The notes beneath the pieces are model-generated. The model saw nothing but the letters and a program-made list of their open reading frames with translations. It was not told where the DNA came from and did not search any database. 64,000 nt of DNA from Hyphomicrobium_A sp963812795 (GTDB taxonomy: Bacteria > Pseudomonadota > Alphaproteobacteria > Rhizobiales > Hyphomicrobiaceae), in NCBI GenBank assembly GCA_963812795.1, contig CAWEWG010000012.1:62001-126000 (forward strand), read 5' to 3'. Positions 10,012 through 18,337 of this stretch are shown in pieces (within the stretch, counting starts at the first letter, position 1; the number at the start of each line of letters is the position of its first letter). The position numbers and the translations under genes are program-made.

Positions 10012-10944
10012 TCAGCGCAGCGGCGTGCGGCGGGTCGCCGGCGAAAACGTCATAGCAAAGCGGGCCGGGATGTTCTCGTCGCGATGGCGGCCACCGTTCT
10101 GCGCGGCGAACCAGGCGGCGAGCAGGCCGACGAGCAGCGCGGTCGCCGTTGCAAGGCCGGTCAACACGGCCGCCTTCCGCGCGCTCTCGACCGCCGCGAC
10201 GGCGTCCTTGTAGGCCTGATCGACGCGCTTCTCGGCGTCGGCCTGCGATAGCCCGGTGCGTTCCGACACGATCTGCGCCAACGAGCGTTTCTGCGCCGGC
10301 GTCAATTCGCCGGCCGCGGCGGCGGCGATGAGCGTGCGGGCGATCACCGCACGGGCTTCGCTGTCGGGCACGACGGCGCGTTCGCCGGTTCCCGGCACGG
10401 CGCTCGGCGCCGGCGTGGCGGCCGGTGCACCGCGCGTCGGGGTTGCGGCTGGTGCGGCCGCCGTCTGCGCCACGCTGGCGCCGAACAGCGTGTCGATCGC
10501 CGGGGCGACGACGGCGTCACGGTTGCTCATGGCGCCGGCGGCAACCTGCGCGCTCGAGTTGGCGAGGGTGCCGGCGGCGAGGAAGGCGAGCAGCCCGCCG
10601 GCGACGATGCTCAGCGCCCAAACGAGCATGCCGTGCATGCCGTCGCGGAACTGCACCTCGTCAGAGGTCGCCGTCTCCCATCCCGAGCGCATGCGCCCGG
10701 CAATGTAGCCACCGATAAGGAACGAAAGGATCGGCACAGCGACGGACCAGAACACCGCCACCGAGGCCGCGGTCTTCGAATAGGACTCACCGGCGTAGGG
10801 GGAGATGAGTGAAAGGCCGATGGCAGCACCGGCCGTGAGGAGCACGAATGAAATAGCGCTAGCCGCCAAGGCGCCGGCAAACACAGCGCCCCATTCGACG
10901 TAGCTCGTGCCGGCCCGCGCCGGCGTTGCGACGACATCGACCAT
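10012..10944 (-). CDS. Inner-membrane protein of unknown function, about four helices
   Basis: A 310-residue protein with three N-terminal membrane segments (AVFAGALAASAISFVLLTAG; SVAVFWSVAVPILSFLIGGY; GMLVWALSIVAGGLLAFLAA). An Ala/Pro-rich middle follows, then a helical soluble part (ERTGLSQADAEKRVDQAYKD) and a last helix (VLTGLATATALLVGLLAAW). A perfect AGGAGG lies eight bases before the ATG. This architecture is common in rhizobial genomes, but I know no function for it. It probably forms an operon with the 24-residue membrane peptide immediately upstream. Confidence 0.8.
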   Translation of the reverse strand: MVDVVATPARAGTSYVEWGAVFAGALAASAISFVLLTAGAAIGLSLISPYAGESYSKTAASVAVFWSVAVPILSFLIGGYIAGRMRSGWETATSDEVQFRDGMHGMLVWALSIVAGGLLAFLAAGTLANSSAQVAAGAMSNRDAVVAPAIDTLFGASVAQTAAAPAATPTRGAPAATPAPSAVPGTGERAVVPDSEARAVIARTLIAAAAAGELTPAQKRSLAQIVSERTGLSQADAEKRVDQAYKDAVAAVESARKAAVLTGLATATALLVGLLAAWFAAQNGGRHRDENIPARFAMTFSPATRRTPLR

Positions 10945-10963
10945 TGAGGGACCTCCTAAAGAA

Positions 10964-11038
10964 TCAGCGCACGCCGAGGAGGCCGAGAATGAACATCACG
11001 ACGACGACGAGGCCGATGAGGTAGATGATTTCGTGCAT
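10964..11038 (-). CDS. 24-residue single-helix membrane peptide
   Basis: The short frame reads MHEIIYLIGLVVVVMFILGL followed by LGVR and a TGA stop. It is a single hydrophobic helix with a charged C-terminus. A purine-rich AAGAG lies just before the ATG. The stop is 19 bases before the larger membrane-protein gene, whose AGGAGG sits in that gap. Peptides beginning MH-IIY-IG and ending LG-R are widespread beside this type of gene in Hyphomicrobiales (from memory). Function unknown. Confidence 0.6.
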   Translation of the reverse strand: MHEIIYLIGLVVVVMFILGLLGVR

Positions 11039-11233
11039 GGCTCTTATCGCTTGTTCCAGCCTAATACGGTGCGGGGATCGAACGCGGCCTCGCCGGCTTG
11101 GTTCCGCCCTTGGCGACCGCCGCGCAGCTAAATTGCTTGCTGCAATGCGAAGCTGGCGAGCGGACCTGTGGGTGTCGTGCCCGCCGCGACGTCGCCGCCT
11201 TGACACCGCCGCCGGGCACGGCATCGTCGGCGC

Positions 11234-11761
11234 ATGGCCACGCTTCTCCTGCTTCGCCACGCCAAATCGAGTTGGGACACCATGTCCCTGCCGGACTACG
11301 ACCGCCCGCTCGCCAAGCGCGGGCGCAAGGCGGCCCCCTTAGTCGGGGCCGAAATCGCACGCCTCGGCCTGCGTCCCGATCTCATCCTCTGCTCGGGTGC
11401 CGCGCGCACGCGCGAGACCCTGGATCTGGTGCTGCCCGCCTTGGGCGCGCCGCCGCCCGAGATCGTGTACGACGACGCGATCTACATGGCGACGCCGACG
11501 ACCCTGCTGGGCAGGTTGCGCAAGCTGCCGACGGGGGGCAGCGCACCGAAAGCGGTATTGGTGGTTGGTCACAATCCCGGCCTCGAAGAGCTGTCCGAAC
11601 TGCTCGTCGGCGGCGGCAACAAGGATGCGCAGGAGCTGATGGCAGAAAAGTTTCCGACCGGCGCTCTCGCCGTCTTTACCTTCCCCGGCGACGCCTGGAG
11701 CGACATCGCCTTCGGCGCCGGCACGCTGGCGTACTTCATCACACCGGCGCGGCTTACTTGA
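11234..11761 (+). CDS. SixA-like histidine phosphatase
   Basis: A 175-residue protein of the histidine phosphatase superfamily. LLLLRHAKSSW supplies the catalytic Arg8-His9 pair, CSGAARTRETL the second phosphate-binding Arg, and VVGHNPGLEEL the second catalytic His. Length and motifs match SixA, which removes phosphate from phosphohistidine on phosphotransfer proteins, but the true substrate is not shown by sequence. It is 67 bases upstream of trpG on the same strand. The 195-base gap before it, shared with the divergent membrane peptide, shows no clear site. Confidence 0.85.
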   Translation: MATLLLLRHAKSSWDTMSLPDYDRPLAKRGRKAAPLVGAEIARLGLRPDLILCSGAARTRETLDLVLPALGAPPPEIVYDDAIYMATPTTLLGRLRKLPTGGSAPKAVLVVGHNPGLEELSELLVGGGNKDAQELMAEKFPTGALAVFTFPGDAWSDIAFGAGTLAYFITPARLT

Positions 11762-11828
11762 CGCATCGGGACGCCCTCCCTACACCCTCAATGACCATTG
11801 CGGCGAACGGGCGAGACGCATCAGGGCC

Positions 11829-12443
11829 ATGCTGATCCTCATCGATAACTACGACAGCTTCACCTACAATCTCGTCCACTACCTGGGCGAGCTCGGCGCG
11901 CCGTGCGAGGTCATCCGCAACGACAAGATCTCCGCCGAGGAAGTTCTGAAGAAGAAGCCGCAGGCGATCGTCCTGTCTCCCGGCCCGTGCACGCCCAACG
12001 AAGCCGGCATTTGCCTCGACCTGATCGCCAAGGCCGGAGGCAAGGTGCCGCTGCTCGGCGTATGCCTCGGCCATCAAGCCATCGGCCAGGTGTATGGCGG
12101 CAAGGTCATCCGCGCGCCCGAGCCGCTGCACGGCAAGCTGTCGAGCATCCGCCATACGAACGAGGGCGTCTTCAAGGGCCTGCCTTCGACGTTCGACGTC
12201 ACGCGCTATCATTCGCTGATCGTCGAGCGTGGCAGCTTGCCGGACGCCCTCGAGGTGACGGCGGAAACATCCGATGGTCTCATTATGGGGCTGCAGCACA
12301 AGACGCTGCCGGTGCATGGGGTGCAGTTCCACCCCGAGAGCATCGCCTCGCAGCAAGGGCATGCGCTGCTCGCCAACTTCCTTTCCCTCGCCGGCTTGAG
12401 CCCGCGCCGCCGCAACGCGCCGTCCGCGCGCGACGCCGCCTGA
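11829..12443 (+). CDS. trpG: Anthranilate synthase component II (glutamine amidotransferase)
   Basis: Supplies ammonia from glutamine to TrpE. The class I glutaminase triad is visible: Cys79 in GVCLGHQ, and His168 and Glu170 in FHPES. MLILIDNYDSFTYNLVHYLG is the canonical start. At 204 residues, length is normal. It is 10 bases upstream of trpD, so the two are surely co-transcribed. Its partner trpE lies almost 5 kb upstream, separated by the autotransporter islet. Confidence 0.97.
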   Translation: MLILIDNYDSFTYNLVHYLGELGAPCEVIRNDKISAEEVLKKKPQAIVLSPGPCTPNEAGICLDLIAKAGGKVPLLGVCLGHQAIGQVYGGKVIRAPEPLHGKLSSIRHTNEGVFKGLPSTFDVTRYHSLIVERGSLPDALEVTAETSDGLIMGLQHKTLPVHGVQFHPESIASQQGHALLANFLSLAGLSPRRRNAPSARDAA

Positions 12444-12453
12444 TAGGCCACCC

Positions 12454-13479
12454 ATGCCCGCCATCGAGCTGAAGCTCCTCATGCAGAAGGTGGCGAGCGG
12501 CGCCTCGCTCGCCGAGGACGAGATCAAGGACGCGTTCGAGACCATGATGTCGGGGGTCGCCAGTCCCGTGCAGATGGCGGCGTTCCTGATGGCGCTGCGC
12601 GTACGCGGCGAGACCATTCCGGAGATCACCGGCGCATCGCGGCTGATGCGCGAGCGCATGCTGCCGGTGGAGGCGCCCCCCGACGCCGTCGACATTGTCG
12701 GCACCGGCGGCGACGGGCACAACACCTACAACGTGTCGACCTGCGCCGCGCTCGTCGCTGCGGGCGCCGGCGTTCCCGTCGCCAAGCACGGCAACCGCGC
12801 CGTGTCGTCGCTGTCGGGCGCCTCGGACGTGCTCACCGCGCTCGGCGTCAAGATCGACGTCGACCCGATCATCATCTCGCGCTCCATCGCCCAGGCCGGC
12901 GTCGGCTTTATGTGGGCGCCGCTGCACCATGCGGCGATGAAAGCCTGGGCGCCGGCACGTGCCGAGCTCGGCGTCCGCACCATCCTCAACCTGCTCGGCC
13001 CCCTCGCCAATCCCGGCGGGGTGACGCGTCAGGTGGTCGGCGTGTTCAACGCCGCCTGGACCGATCCGATCGCCGAAGCCCTGAAGAACCTCGGCTCGGT
13101 GCATGCCTGGGTGGTGCACGGCGGCGATGGCCTCGACGAGATCACCACGACGACATCGACGCGCGTCACCGAGTTGAAGGACGGCAAGATCCGCTCCTTC
13201 GAGGTGCGACCCGAGGATGCGGGGCTGCCGCCGGCGACGCTTGACGACCTCAAGGGCGGCAACGCCACGGTCAACGCCGCCAAGATCCGCGAGCTGCTGG
13301 CCGGCGAAGCCGGGCCCTTCCGCGATATCGTCGTCCTCAATGCCGCCGCGGCACTGATCGTCGGTGGCAAGTGCGCCGACCTGAAGGAAGGCGCGGTGCG
13401 CGCCGCCCGCGCCATCGACGACGGCGCTGCCGCGCGCGCGCTCGACAAGCTTGTCGCCGTCACCAACGAGATCGCCTGA
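12454..13479 (+). CDS. trpD: Anthranilate phosphoribosyltransferase
   Basis: Transfers phosphoribose from PRPP to anthranilate, the second step of tryptophan synthesis. The 341-residue sequence contains the PRPP/Mg loop VGTGGDGHNTYNVST, the anthranilate-binding KHGNRAVSS, the DALDLNRP-type equivalent region and HGGDGLDEIT. It directly follows trpG. In related genomes trpC comes next; here it is displaced by about 6 kb of accessory genes. Confidence 0.97.
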   Translation: MPAIELKLLMQKVASGASLAEDEIKDAFETMMSGVASPVQMAAFLMALRVRGETIPEITGASRLMRERMLPVEAPPDAVDIVGTGGDGHNTYNVSTCAALVAAGAGVPVAKHGNRAVSSLSGASDVLTALGVKIDVDPIIISRSIAQAGVGFMWAPLHHAAMKAWAPARAELGVRTILNLLGPLANPGGVTRQVVGVFNAAWTDPIAEALKNLGSVHAWVVHGGDGLDEITTTTSTRVTELKDGKIRSFEVRPEDAGLPPATLDDLKGGNATVNAAKIRELLAGEAGPFRDIVVLNAAAALIVGGKCADLKEGAVRAARAIDDGAAARALDKLVAVTNEIA

Positions 13480-13503
13480 GCGGCCGCCTAGCGCGCAGCT
13501 ATT

Positions 13504-15082
13504 TCAGTTGAGCGGGAAGTTGGTGCCGATGCGGAGGATGTGTCCCTGCGGTGTCGAACTCGGGCCGGAAGGTCAAGGGCTCCGGGACGCCCCCGATGAG
13601 GAACGGCGCGGTTAGAGTTCCTGCCCGAGGTCATAGAACAGGTATTCGGTCTTCAGCGAAGTGGCCGAAGCAGATCTCGACGCCAGCGCCGCCCGTATAG
13701 CCGACTTTCAGCTGGAGTTCGAAGCGCCGGCAAATCCGCCCCCACGGATAGCGTCCGGTCTGTTCAGCCCGAAGCGCGTATTCGACCTGCCCGACCGCCA
13801 GACCGCCGGTCGCGTAGAGGAGAATGTTGTCTGAAGGCGTAGCCGAGCCGGCCGCGCAGCGTCGAGAGACTCGACAGCTCCTGGTGCATGAACGTGTCAC
13901 GCACGCAGCATGGGAAGGGCTGCTGCGAAGCTGCTTGTCGTGTTGATGCTCGTGTAGGCGATGTCGGCTTCAACGCCGAGCGACGATATTGCCCGCCGCG
14001 AAATTGTACCGATCTGTGCGCCGCCGAGAAAACCCGTGTCGTTCAAGCTGAAGAAGCTGCCGAGGAATGCCGAGATCGCCTCGAGCAATCGTCGAGCAGA
14101 CGTTGGGATCGGGATTGGTGAAATCGTAGCAATTGAGGAACGGGTCGGTGCTGCTGGCCAGACCGCGCCGGCCACCAAGCCGATGTAGAGCGCCGCTCCA
14201 AAGCTGCGCGTAGACGATGACCGGCGGCGGCGTCGACCGGCGTGTAGACGGCTCGGAGGCCTCGTCATAGCTCGGCGGCGGCGGCGTGTACGTGGCGGAA
14301 CGCTGGCGTATGGGTCGGCGTCGTCTGGCGTCGTCGGTGCGGCGGCGGTGCGATGCGGGAGCCTGGGCCTGCTGCGTCCCCGGCTTCTTGGCGCACTGGT
14401 TCAGCTCGACCGCGGTGCGCGTGAACAGCGGCGTTGCGTCGATGCTCGGCGGCGTGACGACGAACGGGAAGGCGGTGGCGAAATTGATGGGGCGCGTCTG
14501 CGCCGGCCAGCCGAGCGGACCGTCGAGCGTGCCGGCCGGCGTGATGTGCACGACGCCGCACGGATTGTCGACATCGGCGCACTGGTTGGCGGCATTGCAA
14601 ACGCGCACCGAGCCTTCCAGTAGCAGCAGCCAGGTGCCGCCGGCGCCGTCGACGTAGATGTCGAAGATGGTGCCGCGCACGGTGATCGAGGCGGACGGCG
14701 TGCGCAGCTCGTAATTGCCCTTGCGCGACAGGCCGGTGATGAAACGGAAGGCGCCGGTCAGCAGATTGACGCTCACCGTGCCGGTCGACGGCGCCGGGTC
14801 GTAGACGAACTTGTCGAGCACCATGCGCGAGCCTGGGCCCAGCGCCAGCTTGGTGTCGTCGTTGAGCTTCAATTCGCCCAGCGAGTCCGCGGCGACCTCG
14901 ATCGCCTCGTTCTGATTGACCGCGTCGTTGGCCTTCAGCGCCCGCTGGCGCTGATCGATCTCGCCGGTCACTTTGTTGACGATGCGCACGGCGGAGCCGA
15001 TCGGCTCGGCGAAAGCGGTCGAGGCGGCCATACACGAGACAAGCGAAGCCAGCATCGCCGCGATGAATGATTTGGTTTTCAT
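13504..15082 (-). pseudogene. FecR-domain protein fused to an outer-membrane beta-barrel, several frame breaks
   Basis: From ATG 15082 (AGGG six bases upstream) the product has a signal peptide (MKTKSFIAAMLASL..AFA) and a full FecR domain: QNEAIEVAADSLGELKLND, LLTGAFRFITG, ELRTPSASITVRGTIFDIYV and LLLLEGSVRVCN. A Cys-bearing stretch and a Pro-rich linker (TYTPPPPSYDEA) follow. Without an intervening stop in that same frame, porin-like barrel sequence then begins (VIVYAQLWSGAL, DPFLNCYDFTNPDP). The barrel continues in mixed frames: LGVEADIAYTSINTTSSFAA, LRGRLGYAFRQ, NILLYATGGLAVGQVEYAL, KVGYTGGAGVEI, LKTEYLFYDLG and a terminal IRIGTNFPLN-like strand. About five or more indels lie between 13.5 and 14.25 kb. 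Intact length would be about 525 residues. Function unknown. Confidence 0.7.
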
Positions 15083-15241
15083 CGAGGCCCTGATTCGTTG
15101 TTGAGAAACTGTGAATGATCGTCGTTCGCAGGTTCAAGCCGTTCCTGCGGCGCCGGCACAGCGAATCAGTGTGGTGATGTATTCGCGTCGCATACGGAGG
15201 GACCGGGGCGGCCGGCCCTTGTCAATGCGCCGAGGCGGCGA

Positions 15242-15622
15242 TCAACACGGATCGGGAAGCGAATTGGCGACGAGAACGCGGAGCACGCGCGTCACCAGCT
15301 CGCGCGGATCGGCGGGCTTGGAGACGATCTCCCACCTGTTGCATTCTCCCTCGACGTTCGTGTAGCCGCTGTAGATCACGAACGGGATCTTGCGCTCCGT
15401 CAGTTGGTGGCAGAGATCGTCGGCGGTGCCGCCCTGCAGCTTGTAGTCGAGGATGGAGGCGGTGACGGCTTGGCTGGCCAGCAGTGCCAGCGCCTCCCCC
15501 ACCGTCGTCGCCGGCAGCACGCGCGCACCGACGTTCTCGAGCGCTTGTTGAATATCGGCGAGGATGAATGGCTCATCCTCGACCAGCAGAATGATTTGAT
15601 CGTCCAGCCGTTCAATCGCCAT
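15242..15622 (-). CDS. Stand-alone response-regulator receiver domain
   Basis: A 126-residue CheY-like receiver with no output domain. ILLVEDEPFILADI gives the acidic pair Glu15/Asp16, ASILDYKL the phospho-acceptor Asp59, VIYSGY the conserved Ser85 and VSKPADP the Lys102. I chose ATG 15622, which has GAGGG five bases upstream, over a GTG eight codons earlier. Its kinase is not in the window. It sits upstream of the FecR-barrel gene on the same strand with a gap of about 160 bases. Confidence 0.85.
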   Translation of the reverse strand: MAIERLDDQIILLVEDEPFILADIQQALENVGARVLPATTVGEALALLASQAVTASILDYKLQGGTADDLCHQLTERKIPFVIYSGYTNVEGECNRWEIVSKPADPRELVTRVLRVLVANSLPDPC

Positions 15623-15720
15623 GCAGCCCTCAGCGTGGCGCGGCACGCTTCGGCGCCGCCGGCTCGACCATGCACCGCGCGCCGTCCGTCGGCAACTTGC
15701 GTATCTCGTGGGGCTGCAAT

Positions 15721-15972
15721 TCAGCGCAACTGCTGGGACGTGCCGCGGTTGGGGGCATCGGGCGGCTCGGTAACGGGGCGGCTGGGGGTTCCGGGCAGCT
15801 TTTGGGGCTGCTCGGGGTCGCGCGGCGGCGGATCGCCCTCGGGCGGCCCGGGCATGGGCGGGGGATCGCCCTCCGGAGGGCTCGGCGTCGGCACGTCGGG
15901 GTTATCGGGTGTCGGGGTGTCTGGCTGCATGGCGAATGGCAACGCCACTTCGCTCGCCTTCGTTCCGCTCAC
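15721..15972 (-). CDS. Short Pro/Glu/Asp-rich protein, uncertain
   Basis: Up to 83 residues, dominated by TPTPDNPDVPTPSPPEGDPP-type low complexity with two PPEGDPPP units. The first possible start is GTG 15972; an in-frame ATG (MQPDTPTPDN) at about 15930 is equally likely. Pro-rich small proteins like this occur in Hyphomicrobiales, but the composition could also arise by chance in GC-rich DNA. No function assigned. Confidence 0.35.
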   Translation of the reverse strand: MSGTKASEVALPFAMQPDTPTPDNPDVPTPSPPEGDPPPMPGPPEGDPPPRDPEQPQKLPGTPSRPVTEPPDAPNRGTSQQLR

Positions 15973-15986
15973 CCTACTGGGCCGAC

Positions 15987-16085
15987 CTACCGCGCCGCGG
16001 TGACCGCATCGAAGCGGGCGGCGAGGTCCTTGCTGCCCGGCAGCTCGCGCAGCTGCGTCGGATCGCGCGCCGGCGGATCGTAGCC
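15987..16085 (-). pseudogene. 3' fragment of a paralogue of the exported protein at 16955-18163
   Basis: The frame GYDPPARDPTQLRELPGSKD followed by LAARFDAVTAAR and a TAG stop matches the last 16 or so residues of the intact gene upstream (GAKDLAAAFDAVTAAR). The DNA differs mainly at third codon positions, so this is a diverged relative rather than a recent copy. No start or body of the gene remains, because the NYN gene ends two bases upstream of the fragment. It suggests that a second family member once stood here. Confidence 0.6.
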
Positions 16086-16086
16086 G

Positions 16087-16910
16087 TCAGGGTGTCACGC
16101 TCTCGATGACATAGCCGCCCGACTTCTCATCCAGCTCGAGCTTGAGATAGCCGCGCGTCTGCGCTTCCTCGAGCAGCTCGTTGAATGAGGCGAACCCGTA
16201 GAATCGACTCGATTGAACCCGGGGTGACGGCGCTTCAGTGTCTGCTTGATCATCGATCCCCAGAGCTTGGCCGTGTCGCCCCGCTCCGCGTCCAGCGCCT
16301 TCGTCGTCTCCAAGACGAGATCAATCCCTTCCTGCTTGCGGTCTTGCTGCGGTTTCCCCGCCTTGGCTGCCGGCACGCGTCGCGCCGGCCTGCTGTCCTT
16401 GCGCGGAGCCGGTACCTCCCGCACCAAATCGTCATAGAAGATGAACTCGTCGCAATTGCTGATCAGCAGGTCGGACGTGGAGTTCTTGACACCGACGCCG
16501 ATCACGGTTTTCGCATTCTCGCGAAGCTTGCTGACCAGCGGCGAGAAATCGGAATCACCGGAGATGATGACGAACGTGTCGATGTGCTCCTTGGTGTAGC
16601 AGAGGTCGAGCGCATCAACGACCATGCGGATGTCTGCCGAGTTCTTACCCGATTGGCGGACGTGCGGTATTTCGATGAGCTCGAACGCGGCTTCGTGCAT
16701 GGCCTTCTTGTAGGTCTTGTACCGCTCCCAATCGCAATACGCCTTCTTGACGACGATGCTGCCCTTCACCAGCAGCTTCTGGACGACGAGGCGCATGTCA
16801 AAATCGGCGTATTGGCTGTCGCGCACGCCCAGGGCAATGTTCTCGAAATCGCAGAACAATGCCAGATTGCGGTCACCATTCACGGCCGCCACTTCTTTGG
16901 CTGCGGGCAT
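16087..16910 (-). CDS. NYN-domain (LabA/DUF88) protein with C-terminal OST-HTH domain, one frame break
   Basis: The N-terminal NYN domain has the PIN-like fold of predicted metal-dependent RNases. Acidic residues are visible in ALFCDFENIALG (Asp21), NSADIRMVVDALDL and FVIISGDSDFSPLV. A basic linker (RPARRVPAAKAGKPQQDRK) leads to a C-terminal RNA-binding-type OST-HTH/LOTUS domain starting LWGSMIKQTLKRRHPGFN. Near 16203 one base must be removed or added to continue into YGFASFNELLEEAQTRGYLK and LELDEKSGGYVIESV, ending at 16087. I chose ATG 16910, which has GAGGAAG just upstream, over an earlier in-frame start. Role probably in RNA turnover; this is inference from the families. Confidence 0.82.
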
Positions 16911-16954
16911 AATTCTTCCTCTTCTCAAAGCCGGCGGCGCCACCCGGCGCAGCC

Positions 16955-18163
16955 CTACCGCGCCGCCGTGACCGCGTCGAAGGCGGCGGCGAGATCCTTG
17001 GCGCCCTGCAGCTTGGATTCCTGCACCATCTTGGCGTCGGTCGCCGCGATCAGCTTGGCGACGGTGTTGTTGCGCGCCGCCACCGGATTGCGCTCATAGC
17101 CCCCGCGCTGGAAGAAGTTCGACGTCGGCACCTTCTGGCGCAACGCCGCCGGCATGGTCAGCATGTCATAGCCGTTGCCGTCGCCGGTCAGGTTCATCAT
17201 CTCCAGCTCGGCTGCGGTGAGAGGCTTGGCGTAGCCCTTGCGCTTGGCGAAATCGACCGACGTCGTCAGCTTGCGCGTCTGCAGCAGCGGGCCGACGTCG
17301 ATGTCGAGATTGAGCGCGTGCACGCCGATGCCCTTGGGCGTGCCGGCGAGGCGGCCGTGCGCGTTCCAATCGTTCGGCACCGTGCGCGCGAAGGCGACCA
17401 TCTTCTTCAGCTTGACGATCTTGTCGGCAAGTGTCGCCTGGCGATTGCCATCGGCAGCCGCATGCTTCTCGCTCAGCGCGGCAATGAAATCCCCGCCGTC
17501 CTCGGCCAGCAGGCCCACGGTGTTGGTGGTGAGGAGCTGGTTGTAGCCCAGCGCCGTGGAGATCACCTTCGCCTTGCGGTTGTACTCGCGACCCGCCTGG
17601 ATATCGTAGGGGCCGTTGCCGCCGGATTCGAAGCCGTAGATCTTCACGGCCGTCTCCTTGCTGAGGCCTTTGGCGGCGGCGACCTTGGCGTAGGCGCGCT
17701 TGAAGGCGATCTCTTCGTCCGGGGTCTCCGGCACGAAGTCGAACTCGGCCTTGGCCGCGGCGAGAAACTCCTCGACGTCGGGGATGGGCCCGCGCCGCTC
17801 CTTCGACGGCGTCAGCGGGTTCTCCGGCTTGGAGGGGCCGGTGTAGACCGGCGGCTGCGTCAGCACGTAGTCGTCGGCGGTGAGGCGGATGTTGTTGGCA
17901 ACCTTGGTGCGCCGGCGCGAGCGCTTGTCGGTGACGTCTCGCCAGTAGGGCGCGGCGACCTTCTCGTAGGCGTCGTACACCTTGTTGTATTCGGCGAGCT
18001 TCTTCCGGTACTCGGCCATCGCCGCTTTCATCGGCGCCGTCTCGATGGCTGTCTCCGTTTCGGCACCGACGGCGTGCGAAGTCAGAGGCGATAGGCCGAC
18101 AAATGCGCATGCCACCGCCGCGAGCGTTGCGGCGCAGTGAGCCGAGACGGGCGATCTGCGCAT
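16955..18163 (-). CDS. Exported protein with a lysozyme-like ESGG motif, function unknown
   Basis: A 402-residue protein starting at ATG 18163 (GGAGG six bases upstream), with signal peptide MRRSPVSAHCAATLAAVACA and a cleavage region near SHA. After a charged helical region there is IYGFESGGNGPYDIQAG and then STALGYNQLLTTNTVG. An E-SGG-N-Y pattern followed by a GY-QLL motif is what soluble lytic transglycosylases show around the catalytic Glu. A muramidase role is therefore possible but not proven, since the rest does not look like a known domain. A diverged 3' fragment of a relative lies downstream of the NYN gene. Confidence 0.7.
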   Translation of the reverse strand: MRRSPVSAHCAATLAAVACAFVGLSPLTSHAVGAETETAIETAPMKAAMAEYRKKLAEYNKVYDAYEKVAAPYWRDVTDKRSRRRTKVANNIRLTADDYVLTQPPVYTGPSKPENPLTPSKERRGPIPDVEEFLAAAKAEFDFVPETPDEEIAFKRAYAKVAAAKGLSKETAVKIYGFESGGNGPYDIQAGREYNRKAKVISTALGYNQLLTTNTVGLLAEDGGDFIAALSEKHAAADGNRQATLADKIVKLKKMVAFARTVPNDWNAHGRLAGTPKGIGVHALNLDIDVGPLLQTRKLTTSVDFAKRKGYAKPLTAAELEMMNLTGDGNGYDMLTMPAALRQKVPTSNFFQRGGYERNPVAARNNTVAKLIAATDAKMVQESKLQGAKDLAAAFDAVTAAR

Positions 18164-18337
18164 CGAGCCTCCATCAATTTGTTCGCTGGCGCACGCCGGC
18201 CGGCGCACGAAGCAAGGCGTATATCCGATTTCATTGGGGCAAAGGCAGGGTAAGGCAGGCTAAGACAGCGGGAAAGAGTGCAGCACCGATTGGCCGCCGG
18301 GCATCCTTAACCGGGAGAAAAGGAAGGAATATCAAAC

